Below are positions 1-11,895 of a DNA stretch of 26,236 nt, one piece after another. Positions within the stretch are counted from its first letter, which is position 1. Each line of letters begins with the position of its first letter. The DNA is from Aureobasidium sp. EXF-3400 (Eukaryota; Ascomycota; Dothideomycetes; Dothideales; Saccotheciaceae), in the NCBI GenBank assembly GCA_024195585.1, contig SWBL01000508.1, forward strand, positions 1 through 26,236. The letters are read 5' to 3'. The notes below the pieces were generated by a model, which made no database searches, was not told the DNA's origin, and worked only from the letters and a program-made list of their open reading frames with translations. The position numbers were made by a program, and so were the translations under genes.

Positions 1-93
1 TCTTCTCTCTTCTCTCTTCTCTCTTCTCTCTTCTCTCTTCTCTCTTCTCTCTTCTCTCTTCTCTCTTCTCTCTTCTCTCTTCTCTCTTCTCTT
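1..93. repeat. 7-bp pyrimidine microsatellite, about 13 copies
   Basis: The window opens with an uninterrupted run of the heptamer TCTTCTC, about 13 copies with all pyrimidines on the plus strand. It may extend beyond the left edge. It does not match the TTAGGG telomere repeat. A degenerate plus-strand reading frame continues out of its right end, but a 7-bp unit rotates through all three frames, so it is unlikely to be coding by design. Confidence 0.95.
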
Positions 94-639
94 ATAGAAT
101 CACTAAGCTAACAATCGTTATCGATAGTAAGCAAGACTAGTCCTATAACCCTCGATTATATGTAGCAAGTCTTTACACTTAGTCGCTCCCTTACTTACCC
201 TAACGCCATCCCCTCTAAGCTCCGCAGCTACATTCTCGAGCTAGGTAACCCTTACCGCCCTGTCCGCTTCCCTAAGATTAGATCTATAGCTAGACTTACT
301 ACTCGCGCCATCCTAGACCCTTCTACTTCTAACGGTCTTCGCCGCTATACTGCCTAGGTTATCGCTATATCCTACTAGACCGACCTCTACTTAACTAAGC
401 TTAATCCTACCTATAGCATATGCCCTAATCACTAGATTAATAAGCCTAGTCCAATCGCCCGTCCTTTCCTTTAATGCGCTATTATCGTCCCTACTAATGC
501 TAGTAAGGCTAGTAAGGAGGACTAACCTTGGCCTATATAGCTACCGGCTAGCGATGTTTCTAAGGGCGCCTATTACAACTGCGTGATGGTAGATACTATC
601 GACAACTATGACTGTAACAACCGCTATTAGAGGAACTAA
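91..639 (+). pseudogene. unrecognised degenerate ORF, RIP-mutated
   Basis: In the frame starting at base 91, about 180 codons read as protein-like sequence broken by about ten stops. Almost all the stops are TAG or TAA at places where CAG, CAA or TGG would be expected, which is the RIP pattern. The least damaged stretch lies near 211-345 and includes the residues LELGNPYRPVRFPKIRS. I do not recognise the family and see no catalytic motif. The last stop considered is TAA at 637-639, and the start is unclear because the frame runs back into the microsatellite. It faces the tail of the helicase relic, so the two are convergent. It could be a cargo gene of the same subtelomeric repeat, or the 3' part of a longer gene cut by the window edge. 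The coding call rests on frame continuity alone. Confidence 0.35.
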
Positions 640-649
640 GGTAATTAAA

Positions 650-3600
650 AGTAGTCTAACACACTACTATTTACCTCTATTAATTTGCTATACCTATTAT
701 AAGAATGAAATCTAATCTCTCTCTCTTGCTCTCTTAACCTTCTTTCCTACTTGCTTATAATACACTTGTTCTATACCTACATATCTCTATATACACTATA
801 ACTAGAGCCCTACTACTCGCACTGCTTATATTACACTACCTCCTCCGAACTTACACTCTTCTCCTAGCCAGTCGAAGTAGTCTTCTACTATCTTAAACTC
901 TCGCCTAAATCGCTCCTCTAACCATCTAAGTCCCTCTATACTCTAAAATACACTAAAACAGAGTAGAAGTACTATATCCCTATGCCTATACTTGCTTCCT
1001 CTTTAACCTTTAAGCTCTGCTTATTAGCAGATCGATTGTAGGTTTAGATACTAAAAACAGCTAGTATATAGTTGTATCCACTTCCGACCTCGTCCTTCGT
1101 ACCGTTGCCGGGCTTTATTTCTCTCCTCGAACACTTCGAACCGTTATAGACATGCCGAGAAACTATGGTCCTAACCTGCTCTTATTACTCTATAGAGCAA
1201 GCATATACCTTTAACTCTAGCTAGGTCGAGTCGATACTGCGTTAGCTCTAATTGTTCCCGTAGTCGCTCTTACTATATAATCTAGAGCCCTATATAAGCA
1301 GTATCCTCTTCTATCTTCTCTATCTACTCGATGCCGTCCTTATAGGCTACCTTGCAAACGTTATATAGTACATCTTCCGTTATATACTACCTTCGATATT
1401 GCGGTATGTCTAAGAAGTCGCTTAGAGAGGTCTAGTAGCATTATTCACTTTATAGATATCGATGCACTGCCTATGCGTCTTTTAACTTTCGAAGCGATCG
1501 GTCCTCTTTATAGTTACTTATACTTTACAAGTCCCTTAGATTGCTAGTAGCTCTAGCTTGCTAAGCCGGTAGAAGTAGCACTATTAAGTATGCACGCCTT
1601 CTGTCTCGCCCTACTCGCCCTAACTCCTAAGCAAAGACGATTAACGATTCTAGTTCGTCTACGTTTATTATAAGCTAGACGTATAGATAGTCGAACCCTT
1701 CGGCAAGCGCGGTCGTAGCTACGATGTAAGGCGTGTCTAAAGTCTAGATCTATCGATCGAGTATCTTCTTTCTCTCTATTGGCGTTCCGCTCTCTACTAT
1801 ATACGCATCGCAATCGAGCAAATCTATAAGATCGTCTACGTTCTTATACGTTCGAACGTATAAGATGATTTTATCGCAAGCGTAGTCGAAGAGACCTAAC
1901 TCTGTCTATGCATCTTTAGCTTCGATTGTAGCTTGCTTAATAAGGCTCCCTCTATAGGTATCGGCTTTACGTACTATATAGAAGATGTTTAGTCGGTTGC
2001 TAGACGCTCTAATCACTATCGGCCGATGTAGGTAGTTCCTCTCCTTAAACTCTACTCGTATGCATAGTAGAAGAGTAGCCGTTAGGTAGATAAACTAAGT
2101 TCTTAAGCTCCGGATCGCTATAAGCTCGGTTATGCTAGATCGATACTTAGCTGCGGTTACAGTTAGGTAGCACTTATCGACTACGATCCGATTAAGCTTC
2201 TACTCTCTTACTAGCCTACGAGCATACTTTATAAAGTCCTTAGTCGAAGCGGCCTCGGCGCTAACTAGTACTAGTGCTACCTCCCGGCTCTCGCCTAGCT
2301 ACTACTCGAGGTAATCTATCTTTATCTCCTATACGCGTCGTAGCATGTCTATATAAAGTGTAACGAGCGGCACGATAAGTATCGTTGTCCTAGCATTAGG
2401 CAGGGTACATAGAAGCATAAAAAGCAAGCTCTTTCTAGCTCCTATAGGAAGGATAGCTATAACCTACTTAGTCTAAGACATAATATTAGTAAGAGCTTAC
2501 TCCTACTCGGTGGATTTCTAGCCTACGTCCTTATCGCCGTATAGCTTCTTTACGCCTCTAAGGAGAGCTTCGGTCGACTAAGGCTTATAAGGACGGTAGA
2601 TACCTATAGCGACCCGTTTTATAAAGCGAGACTCTTGCTCGACTCTACCGCGTTTCTTCTATTTAAGAATCGTTTTAACGCCTAAGAAGTCCTGCTATAA
2701 CGTCGAAGCCTAGAGTCCTATATGTACCTTTCCGTCCTACAGGTTACTAAACACTGCCCCTATCTAGTTAGCGTATACCCGGTTAACTGTCCTTATCTTA
2801 TAGTTCCGCTATTCCGTTATACCTTAGATCGTTACATCTATCTCCTCTACATCTTCGTTATCTTCGTTAGGATCGAAGCATTTAATGCGGCTAGCGAACT
2901 TTATCTTTACAATAGCTACTAAGATCTGTCTCTAGTTTGCAACGTAAAGGCGTAGCATACACGCCTAAGCGCATACTTCTTCTAGGTAGCAACTAAGACG
3001 ACCTTCTAGCTATACCTTCCTGTCCTTCTCCTAAAGGTATAGGGAAAGCAATAATCCTAGCGAGGTCTGCCGTAGGAACCTCTCCTATAGCGGTAACATA
3101 TAGACGATGTAGTTAAGTAATAACTCTGCGATTAGCTAAGTAAGGAAGCGAACGTTATCCTTATAGTTTCCTGTTTGCTGCTAACCTTTATAATACTAGA
3201 TATAGACTATTACACGGTTAAAGCGAATGATAATCGAGCGTCGCCGCTATATGTTCCGATATGTTATAGAGAAGAACTCGCTCTCTCGGATAGGCTGTCT
3301 ACTACTAATATGTATAAGGACGCTAAGCCGCTTTAAAAACTCTTAGACGGTAGCTTTGTAACTAGCTATCGCGCTCTCCCTCTACGCCTATCTAGCGGAC
3401 GACTAACTGTCCTAAACTAGGAAGATTCGACATAGTTGTTCTAACCGTTCGATAGCTCTTATTAAAGTACGTTCTATGCCATTAAGCGTAGCTACATTAT
3501 CCCTATACTAGACGAAGTTCTAACGGACAGTATTAATATTAACACTATCTTTAAGTAAGTAAGAGCTTATTCGGCAAAGATCCTTAAGGCCTAGCATTAG

Positions 3601-5250
3601 ATCGTCGTAGAGGAGGTGGTAGCAACCCTAGTACTTAGATGCAAGTAAGGATAGAATCTAATCCATACGTAGCTCTATATCTTCGTAGATTAAAACCTCC
3701 TCGCTCTTATCCTAAGACGCTTTATAAGTGCTAACACTAGTACCTAACACCTTAAATAGCAATAGACGCTACCTAAGGATCTCTCCTATCGGTGTCTCGA
3801 TAGTCTGCTATAGATAGTCGTTATAGTAGGCTTTTATAAGGCTAAGCGTCTATCTATAGCCTTGCTACTCTTTTAAGGCACTATTATAGAAGATTAGCAG
3901 TTATATAACCTATATAATGGCTAAGAGACTACTATTAAAGTTGCTAGGTTCTATCTAGCTTTATATCGACAGCTTAATACTTAGTATAGCGCAGAAGCTT
4001 AATAATAGTAATTTATATCGGTAAGCGCCCGTTATATAGTAGATAAGAAGCATCTAAAGCTTTAGAAGTCGATCCTTTAACTTCTCTCTATCCTCTATAT
4101 TATTAACTATATACTCGTCTTCTTTAGTAGGGCCTGTTCTTATTTGCTAGATAATCTACTATATATCTTACTATACTATTAATTGCTTATCTATAGCCTT
4201 AATAATGTCTTTAGGTCTCTACATACTATTACTATCTTCGGTTGCTACACTAAAGTAATACTTATTAGGAGCAGCAACTCTACTAAAGTACGATATAAAT
4301 CGACATACTGTCCTAAAGTATATCTTAAGGCTCTTTAGCCCTTTATATAGATTAAACGGTCTAGTCTTACCTTATAGATCGATTTATAACGATTAGAAGC
4401 AACTAAGGACGACTTAACATTAGTAGGTTAATATATAGTTAGGTCTATTAAAGTATAGCTAATAAGCATCTCGTAGTAGTGATTATATAGCGTCGATAAT
4501 CGTATAAAGACCGCCCTTATCTTCTAGCGGATTTATAGTAATTGCTATTCGAATTTTATCCTTCTAAAGGCTTTATATATATTTAGTAATGCCTATCTCT
4601 CTTAACTAAGGAACTACGGTAGAGACGTAATTATAAAATCCGTACACTCGATTAGTATCGTTAGTAGCATCTTACTATATTTGTTAGATATCGTCCTCTA
4701 ATATATAGAAAAAGTCCTACTTCTAGGGTGTTTATAGCTCTAAATTTTATGCTCTATCCTACTTTGCTACTTCGAAGTACTTTTGCTAGCTATTAACCTT
4801 AAAGAAGCGCTAGTAGACGTAATTAGTAGTCTAGATCTTATTTATCGAATAGAGGCATTTTGTACGTATATCCCCTCCCTGTTTCTACTTATTTACCTAT
4901 CTATATTCGTCTTTATAGTGCTTTCGCATCTAACTTAAATTATAATATATATAAGAGTAAGCAATGTCTTTATAGTTTAGTGCATTATATCTAAGCCTAT
5001 CGAAATAGACTAGAAGGAATAGGATAGGAGGATCTATTAGTGTTAGATATATAACAGCTTTATAGTCGTTAGCTAGAGTAGAGCACCCTTCGACTTTTAT
5101 AATATAATCGTAACGTTAATCTATAGTAAGACGTAAGTAGTACGTTTATAGATATATCGTTATCTATAAGGGTACTATTACGTACTAGCATAGTATATAT
5201 ATAAGGATTTTATATTTAGGGTTAACCTAAAGAAGACAGTCGAAATCCAT
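650..5250 (-). pseudogene. RIP-dead telomere-linked RecQ-type helicase
   Basis: One minus-strand frame runs from an ATG at 5250 to about 650 (about 1,530 codons). I found no frame change between the points checked (5250, 3711, 2448, 2178, 1629), only point stops. The N-terminal part (about 5210-4790) reads like the cysteine/histidine-rich DUF3505-type domain found in fungal subtelomeric RecQ proteins. Next comes an unassigned middle domain, then the helicase core. The Walker A loop at 2428-2448 reads PIGARKS where PTGAGKS is expected. Motif II at 2167-2178 reads DKCY for DECH. Motif VI at 1600-1629 is a RIP-altered QESGRAGRDG. A Cys-rich RecQ zinc segment follows near 1400-1440, and a C-terminal stretch with WLGEECKFGGG near 850-870. 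Each deviation is a C-to-T or G-to-A change. Live members unwind DNA and occur next to telomeres. This copy cannot encode a protein. The exact 3' end is uncertain (650-810). Confidence 0.8.
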
Positions 5251-5699
5251 TTATATAATAAATTAGTAGACTAAGGAATGGTAAACGCTATATAATCTTA
5301 TATCTACTACTACTAGATAGACACGTTATAAATTAATAACGCATTAATATACTTCTATACTATTAGGCTTTATTATTATATGTATAGTTAGTTACTAGGG
5401 TCTAGTATAGAGAAGCTCTTAGATCTGTTATAAGGTGCGTCTTTAGCGTAATTGTTACTATATAGTAGGGGAACCATTTCTATAAGAAAACGGACAAAAC
5501 TTTATATATAGATAGATGCGTATTTAAAAACTGTATAGTATTAATTTAAGCCGATTCTAAGTTTATTAAAGTAAAGGGTTCGGCTTCTATAGAGTAAAGG
5601 GTTTAGGTTAAAGTAATAATCTAAAACCTTAATTTTGTATAGGGTTTTAAAGGGTTTAACTCTAACCCTCTATCTTCTAGTATTAGGAACGACATCTTA
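5251..5699. other. RIP-mutated spacer with no recognised gene
   Basis: This AT-rich, TpA-rich stretch lies between the 5' end of the helicase relic and LINE-C, which point away from each other. It should contain the old helicase promoter and the LINE-C 5' region. I see no reading frame or motif that can be named, and any promoter elements are no longer identifiable. Confidence 0.5.
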
Positions 5700-5763
5700 T
5701 AGGTTATTATAAGGATATACGAATTTAAAGTAGCTAAATCGAAGAACTATATAAGGAGACGTC

Positions 5764-7269
5764 GTTATAATAGTTATAATTATAATAGATAGCGACGCTA
5801 GCTATAGGGATATAGGGGAAGCTTTTAGCTTTAGCCTTAGCACCCTAATAGGCGTAGGTATAGCTAAAAAGACAAGGGTAGTACAATAAGGGTTAAAGAG
5901 GATAAAGGAGGAAATAGAGGTAGATAAGATCTAAGTCTAAGAACCGGTTATGTTTAATAGTGTAGGTAGGATTAGTAACATAGAACTAGTATAGGCGATT
6001 ATAGACGAGTTTAATAAGGCCTAGGCCAAGTAGGACGTAAAGTATAACGTCGTAATCTAAGAGATCTAGGACGTATATATCGACTAGATTAGAGACATTA
6101 CCTAGAAAACTAACGAAAAACACTATAAAGAAACCGAGAAAATTAATAAAAAGCACTAAGAAGATACTAAGAAAATTAATAAAAAACACTAAGAAGAAAT
6201 TAAGAAAATCACTAAAAAACATTAGAATAAACACCAAAAAGTGTTAAAATAAGTTTAGGAGCTCTAGAAGCAGTTAGAGGAGAGTAAGATTAAAGAGATA
6301 AGAGAGGTAATATAGAGGATAGAGGAATAGCTAACTTAGATGTCGATCGCTAGATTAGGTAGCCCTACTACTATAACTACCAATCTAGCATCGCCCTAGC
6401 TACGCTAGACGTAGTCTTAGGTCGTAAGTTAGAAGGGGCTAAGCCCTTAATACTCGGTAAGGATAGAGCTATTATTAGACTTAGAGGCTAGCTATAACGC
6501 CTAGCCCCTAGCTAATAAGGGAAAAACTATAGAAATCGACATCTCTAGAGCCTAAGGAGATAAGGACGACCTAAACAAGGTAAAGGACAAATAGATTAAG
6601 GCCCTCTAGGAGAATCCTAATACTAAGGACATTAAGGTTAAGTTCCTCTATAAGATCTATACTAACAAGTTAGAACTCTGCCTAGTAATAGTTAAATAAG
6701 CTTAGCGCACTTGTAATAACCCTAGATAGATTAAAAAAGCTATGCTAGGAGCCCGCATCTATAGGGAAGCCTAGTTTCTAATTAAGGTCGATAGCATCTC
6801 GAAGAGTGTTATCCTAGACCCCTTAGGAGGACTAAAGAACCTAAAGCTGGAAGTTATTACAAACTTCGTAGTAGATAATAGTAAAGACAATATCGACTAT
6901 ATAGCTATAAAGGCCGTCTAGATTAGCAGACCATCTAATAAGGTTAACGGCTTAATAATCGTTTAGCTAAAGAAGAGAGAGGTAGCTACGTACCTACTAA
7001 GAAAGATAACTATTATCTTCGGACCTATAGCTAGATTCGTAGCCCCCTACTAGGTAAAGGAGAATAACGACCTATGCTTTAACTATAACAGCTATAGTTA
7101 CTACTAGTTTAAGTATACTAAACCTACTAAGTGTAGCCACTGCTTAGGAGACTACTAGAGTAGGGACTATATAAATAAGAACAATCTAAAGTGCCTAGCA
7201 TATAACGGACCCTACTTAATTATAGATAGGAGGTGTATAGCTAATCTAAGATATAAGGAGATAAGATAA
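5764..7269 (+). pseudogene. LINE-C ORF1 (gag-like, zinc knuckles), dead
   Basis: ORF1 of a LINE binds the element RNA and packages it with ORF2 protein. The frame that contains the ATG at 5950 carries coding-like sequence from about 5764, with many TAG/TAA stops. It holds a lysine/glutamate-rich coiled-coil of 11-residue repeats (6103-6234) and then a central domain. A C-terminal set of zinc knuckles follows at about 7075-7230, with intact pieces such as CSHCLGD and others where Cys has become Tyr (TGC or TGT to TAC or TAT). The frame ends at TAA 7267-7269, perhaps originally TGA followed by TAA. The true start is unknown because RIP turns ATG into ATA, so 5764 is an estimate and 5950 is an alternative. 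ORF2 begins at its 3' edge. Confidence 0.65.
6103..6234 (+). repeat. four 33-bp units coding 11-residue coiled-coil repeats
   Basis: Within LINE-C ORF1, four consecutive 33-bp units start at 6103, 6136, 6169 and 6202. Each encodes an 11-residue block of the general form x-K-x-x-E/K-K-H-x-x-E-x. The spacing is exactly 33 bp in frame, so this is a hendecad-type coiled-coil repeat rather than a plain heptad one. Residue 8 of the last three blocks, just after the His, is a stop codon (TAA, TAA, TAG), presumably an original Gln or Trp. Confidence 0.8.
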
Positions 7270-10200
7270 TAAGCATCTAATATAAGAATAGAGGCGACTT
7301 AGTTTCCCGCTAGATATTAGAACACTAGATAAGCATCTTATAGGCGAACGTAGGGGCTAGGCCTAGCCTAATTATAAGCATTTTTAACGACGATAGCATA
7401 GTAACGTTCGACGCTATATATATCTTAGAACCCTATATATTTACTTACCCTAGGATAGGGGAACCTATAGTTAACTAGTATAGTAGGTAGACAGCGATTA
7501 CGCCGAAAATATATAACTAGTAGGCTAGCTTAGTACGTTTTTCGTTCCGAGTAGCAATCTAGGTATCTAATAGAATAAAACACTAAGAATAAGAGACTAC
7601 GTCGCTAGATATAGTAGTAGTAACAATATAAATAGAAGGAGCTCTACTACTGCTTATATCGATCTACGTCCTATATAAGAGACTATAGAAAGAGATCGAC
7701 TTATATAATCGCTTAGCTTATACCTAAGACATTATATAGAAAATCCGGGAAAAAATAGATAGTGCCTTCTACGTATACGTAGGGGGCGACTTTAACCGTT
7801 ATAGTAATATATAGGGAGGTAAGGAAGTAGCGCTAGATAGAAGGAAGGACGACTAGCCTATCCTATAATTCATAGTTAAGGAGGACCTAGACTCTATACT
7901 TCTATAAGGTACAGTCACTTTCTTATATAATAACGGTTTACGCTTAACCACTATTAACCTAGTCCTAGTATCGCTAGGGCTATAGGCGGCTATAATCTAG
8001 TATAAGACCTCTAATATAGACTATAGAGGCGACTATAGGGTTATAGAGGCCCGCTTCTAGATATTATAGGAGGTAAAGGCTATAAGAAGGCTAGAAAGAA
8101 CGTACGATAAAGTAGATTAGGTAGACATCTATAGGGTAGTTAGTCTCCTACTATAACCTTAGCTAATCTAGACGAGATAACAGCTTAATAACGAGGCTAA
8201 GAGGGTTATTAAAGGGATCGGTTAGATAGTTATAGATAAGATCCTATACGCTAAGCCCTACCTAAACGTAAAAAGGTAGTAGATACTAGCCCTTATAGCA
8301 CTCTAGCTTACACTATTAGCTCTACGGAACTAAGAAGTAGAGCGGAGAAGGAGAGATCTAGACTATAAGGACTTATACCGATAGATCTAAGCAGTTTGAA
8401 AAGACTACCTCTTATAAATAGTAGGTTAGAAGGCTACCCACTAGAGGGAGTTCGTAGATAGTCTAGATAACGTATAGAAGGCGAATAAGTATACCTATAT
8501 AGATTTAGGATCTTAGGGTGTTCCTACGTTATAAGGAATATAAGCGCTAGTTAACGATAACAAAGGAAAAGTAATAGCACTCCTCTAAGCCTTTTTCCTA
8601 CTATAACTAGAGCCTAAAGGGGAGAGCCTAGAGGGCGTAGAGGCTCCCTTACCTATAAGGACATATAAAGAGATTATAGAGAGCAAAGTTCGTACGGCGA
8701 TCTTCCGATTAAGTCTAAAAAAGGCACTAGGGCTAGATAATATACCGTTCCTAGTCTAGCAAAAAGTATAGGATAAGGTAAAGGGTAGCATAATAGCCCT
8801 ATATAAGGTATTGCTACGTCTAAGCTATCTTCTAGATAGCTAGAGGACTATAAGGATAGTTCCTCTATAAAAACTAGGAAAACCTAACTATATAGTGCTA
8901 AAGGCTTTCTAGCCTATCTCCCTACTAGCTACGATTAGTAAAGGCCTTAAGGTAGTAGCTATAAACCGACTTGCCTACTTAGTAGAAAGATATAACCTTC
9001 TTCTAGATAACTACTTTAGAGCTAGGAAGAAGAGGTTATATAAGCAAGCGATTAATGTCTTAGTAGAGCGTATATATAAGGCCTAGCAAAATAGGAAGGT
9101 CGTATCTCTAGTAACCTTCGACGTCTAAGGGGCATTTAATAGGGTTAATCCTAGAGTGCTCGAAGTAAGGCTTAAATAGAGAGGTATACCTAAGACCCTA
9201 AGCAGCTAGGTAGGAGACTTCTATAGAGGAAGGATAGCTATAGTCGCCTTTAAAGCGTTCGAAAGTAAAAGGTAGTCGATTACCTAAGCCGGCATTCTAT
9301 AGGGGTTACTGCTATCCCTAATACTATATATCTTCTATAACGCTAATCTTATAGGGCAACCTATCGATAAGACATAAGGAGCCCTTAGGTTTGTCGACAA
9401 CTACTCCCTATAGGTTATAAAGGATAATATAGACAAGAATATCTAGACCCTCTAGGCAACAATTATTATAAGAACGGAGAGATAGGTAAGAGAAAGTAGA
9501 GCAACATTCGAACCGTTAAAAACAGGTCTTATCCACTTTACCTAAAGGGTAGAAGAGGGTAGGCAAAACGGAGTAGATCTTTAGTTCTAAGGATAAGACA
9601 TTAAGCTAAGCGAGTATATTAAGCTACTAGGGGTTACCCTAGATAAGAAGATGAAATTTCACTAGTACGTAGCAAGGATAACAGCTAAAGCGACGAGGTA
9701 GTGCCTTACTATTAAACAACTACGTAGAGTTAGGCCTAAGTAAGTTAGATAGCTCTATAACGTAACGGTTACCCTAATTATAGACTACTACGCTTCGGCC
9801 TAGTACGGGCCTAAGAAGTAGAGGATAACCTTACTTATCTATAATATAGAAAAGGTGCAGCGTATTAGAGCCTAGGCGATAATACTCTCTTTTAGGGCTA
9901 TAGCCCTAGTAGTAGCCTAAGCCGAAGTAGGCATCGAATCTATAATCAACCGGCTATAGAGGAAAGTGGCGAACTACCTAGTTAGGTGTCTTATAGTGCC
10001 GAACACGAACCCCCTATTTAACTGCCTAACTAGGCTTTTTACCTAGGGTAAGAGCTTTCCGTCCCTACTAGCCATTATAGTAAGGAAGTTCGGGCTAATT
10101 ATAGGGGTAACGGCTAACAGCCTAATAGAAACAGTAGAACCAGTTCTTTAGGAACTATAGATAGAAGGCATCTAAGGATGCTTAGTTAAGGGTCTAGAAG

Positions 10201-11489
10201 AGAAGGTAAGGGCAGTTATCTAGCAACTATAGTTAAAAGAAAGGAAGGAAGAGAGGTATATACTCTACGTAGACGTAGTATAGAAGAATAGAAAGAGCGG
10301 TATTATAGTAGTATAGGGGTATACTAGGAAGACTATCGCCTAGAAGCGACTACCTATATAGGCAGCTAGCGACTTAATAGTTATAGAACTTATTGCTATT
10401 AAGGTAGCCCTAGTATACTAGATAAGGAGGAGACTACGTCCAACGAAAACTATCATTATAATAGATAGCAAATAAGCTATACGCTATATAACGGAAGGTA
10501 TAAGTCTATATAGACAATACGTAGTATAGTACATCTATAGGCATATCGATACTCTCTAGGCTTAGGAAGGTATAATAGTTACCTTATAGTAGGTACCGGC
10601 CTATAGAGGTATATATAGTAATAAGTAGGCAGATAAGCAGGCAAAAAAGGCGCTAGAGAAGGGATAGGGAGAGGTAGAAGGCGTTAGTATATAACTTAAA
10701 AGCCCTAATAAACCTCTAACCTCCTTAGGCGTCTAGACATCTACCGACCTCCTAACACCTACTAATACCTTAACGCTACTAGACCTACGTAACTATAACA
10801 TTATAAAGTCGAGAATATATTAGCAACGCTATATAGGAGTTATAAGAAAGATAGTCTTAAGGGTAGCTAAGAAGACACTTTAAAAGAAGCTAGACAAGAT
10901 CTAGGTCTAGGCTAGGAGTATAAGACCTTAAGATACGCTACATACCGGATTATATACGTAGAAGCTAGATAGAGCTCTCCTAGGTCCCTATATAGCGATA
11001 GTGTATAACGTACTATTAGCGGAAGAAGCCTTAATACTAGCCTAATACCGTATAGGGCACTCCTAACTAAAGAGTGACCTATACCGGATAAAGCTAGTAG
11101 ACTTAGTAGGGTGCGAATATAGAGCTACGTAAGAAACGATTAAGCATATTATATACGAATGCCCCCTTCTACGCAAAGACCGTTAAATTGCTATTAAGGT
11201 AGTAGGGCATAGGTAGAGGGACCTCTCTTATATACTCAGAAGGTAGAATCCCTAGGAAGACCTAAGAACTAGGTAACTAGTCGATAGACCGAAGGAAAAA
11301 TGGAAGGCGAACCTCCTAGTAGTAAAGGCGGTCCTCTACTTCCTTTATAAGTCTAGTAGGTTTGCATAGCAGATAAGAGCTATTAAGTAAGGGAAAGCTA
11401 GAATAGAATAAGGATAGATAGGGACGAAGAAGGAAGAACTAATAGGAGACAGCTTATAGGTTTGCTATAGAACTAAGTAGCCTAATTAA
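7266..11489 (+). pseudogene. LINE-C ORF2 (endonuclease/RT/RNase H), dead
   Basis: ORF2 proteins nick target DNA and prime reverse transcription there. One frame runs from 7266 (ATA, probably an original ATG) to TAA 11487-11489, about 1,408 codons with dozens of RIP-type stops. An APE-type endonuclease follows the start; its ISIL-x-ANVG segment is near 7330 and GGDFNR is near 7783-7800. In the reverse transcriptase, motif A reads TFDV near 9116 and the catalytic box at 9390-9401 reads FVDN, where FVDD is expected (GAC to AAC). RNase H pieces run from about 10260 to 10660, and a C-x-C...H-x4-C motif lies near 11110-11165. The presumed start overlaps the ORF1 stop. The catalytic Asp loss and the stops make it inactive. 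Confidence 0.8.
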
Positions 11490-11515
11490 TTTAATTAATC
11501 AATTAATTAATTAAT
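11484..11515. repeat. TTAA-rich junction of two LINE tails
   Basis: About 32 bases built from TTAA/ATTAA units join the 3' end of LINE-C (plus strand) to the 3' end of LINE-A (minus strand). LINE tails are often short simple repeats. The motif is self-complementary, so the sequence cannot show which element the tail belongs to. Confidence 0.75.
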
Positions 11516-11800
11516 CTAGTGTTAGGCCAATTATGTACGCCAATTTTAGTTATAAGGAGGGTAATAGTATCTTAATTAAGATAGTCGCTAAACGCCTATC
11601 TAAAGTGCTCTTATAATAAATGAATGTTATACTTCCTTCCCTTTATGGTTTTAATAAGGTGTTAGCCTCCTCTATAAGGGCGATTCCTTATATCGTGTTC
11701 TTCCTTATTAGCCGAACACTACCTAGAGGCAGTTTCTAGGGGTAGGTATAGTATTATAGTTAGGCTTTTAAGCACCCTTTATTATAGGGTTTACTAGCTA

Positions 11801-11857
11801 GTCTACTAGACGATCTACTAGTTCTTGCTAGCTAGTCTACTAGACCGTCTACTAGAC
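11801..11857 (-). repeat. palindromic 11-bp unit array in LINE-A 3' UTR
   Basis: The plus-strand unit GTCTACTAGAC occurs at 11801-11811, 11835-11845 and 11847-11857. The last two are 12 bp apart. A weaker unit follows the first one. These are the RIP-altered forms of the GTCTGSCAGAC units seen intact in LINE-B at 19491-19525. The copy number and spacing differ between the two LINE copies. Confidence 0.7.
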
Positions 11858-11895
11858 TACTTCTAGGTTAATCTAGTTCTTCTTTATGCTTATCT

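Larger units (their letters stand above)
5700..11489 (+). mobile_element. LINE-C: degenerate Tad1/I-type LINE, plus strand
   Basis: This is a full-length-looking non-LTR retrotransposon with a zinc-knuckle ORF1 followed by an ORF2 with endonuclease, reverse transcriptase, RNase H and a C-terminal zinc motif. It ends directly in a TTAA-rich tail. RIP saturation is extreme: a hand count of bases 8941-9000 gives ten TpA, one TpG and no CpA. The 5' boundary is not resolved, since the coding-like frame fades between 5700 and 5765. It lies tail to tail with LINE-A. Only point changes are seen, and each ORF keeps its frame throughout. Confidence 0.8.

Noticed and set aside
1..93. Telomeric repeat at the left edge
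   Set aside because: The unit is TCTTCTC, with no G- or A-containing telomere motif, so it is an ordinary microsatellite.
1553..1813. 86-codon minus-strand ORF rich in Arg
   Set aside because: It is out of frame with the RecQ helicase frame that covers the same bases and carries motif VI.
5986..6237. 83-codon hydrophobic-looking ORF on the minus strand
   Set aside because: It is the antisense of the Lys/Asn/Glu-rich coiled-coil repeats of LINE-C ORF1. AAA/AAT-rich DNA reads as Phe/Leu/Ile on the other strand.
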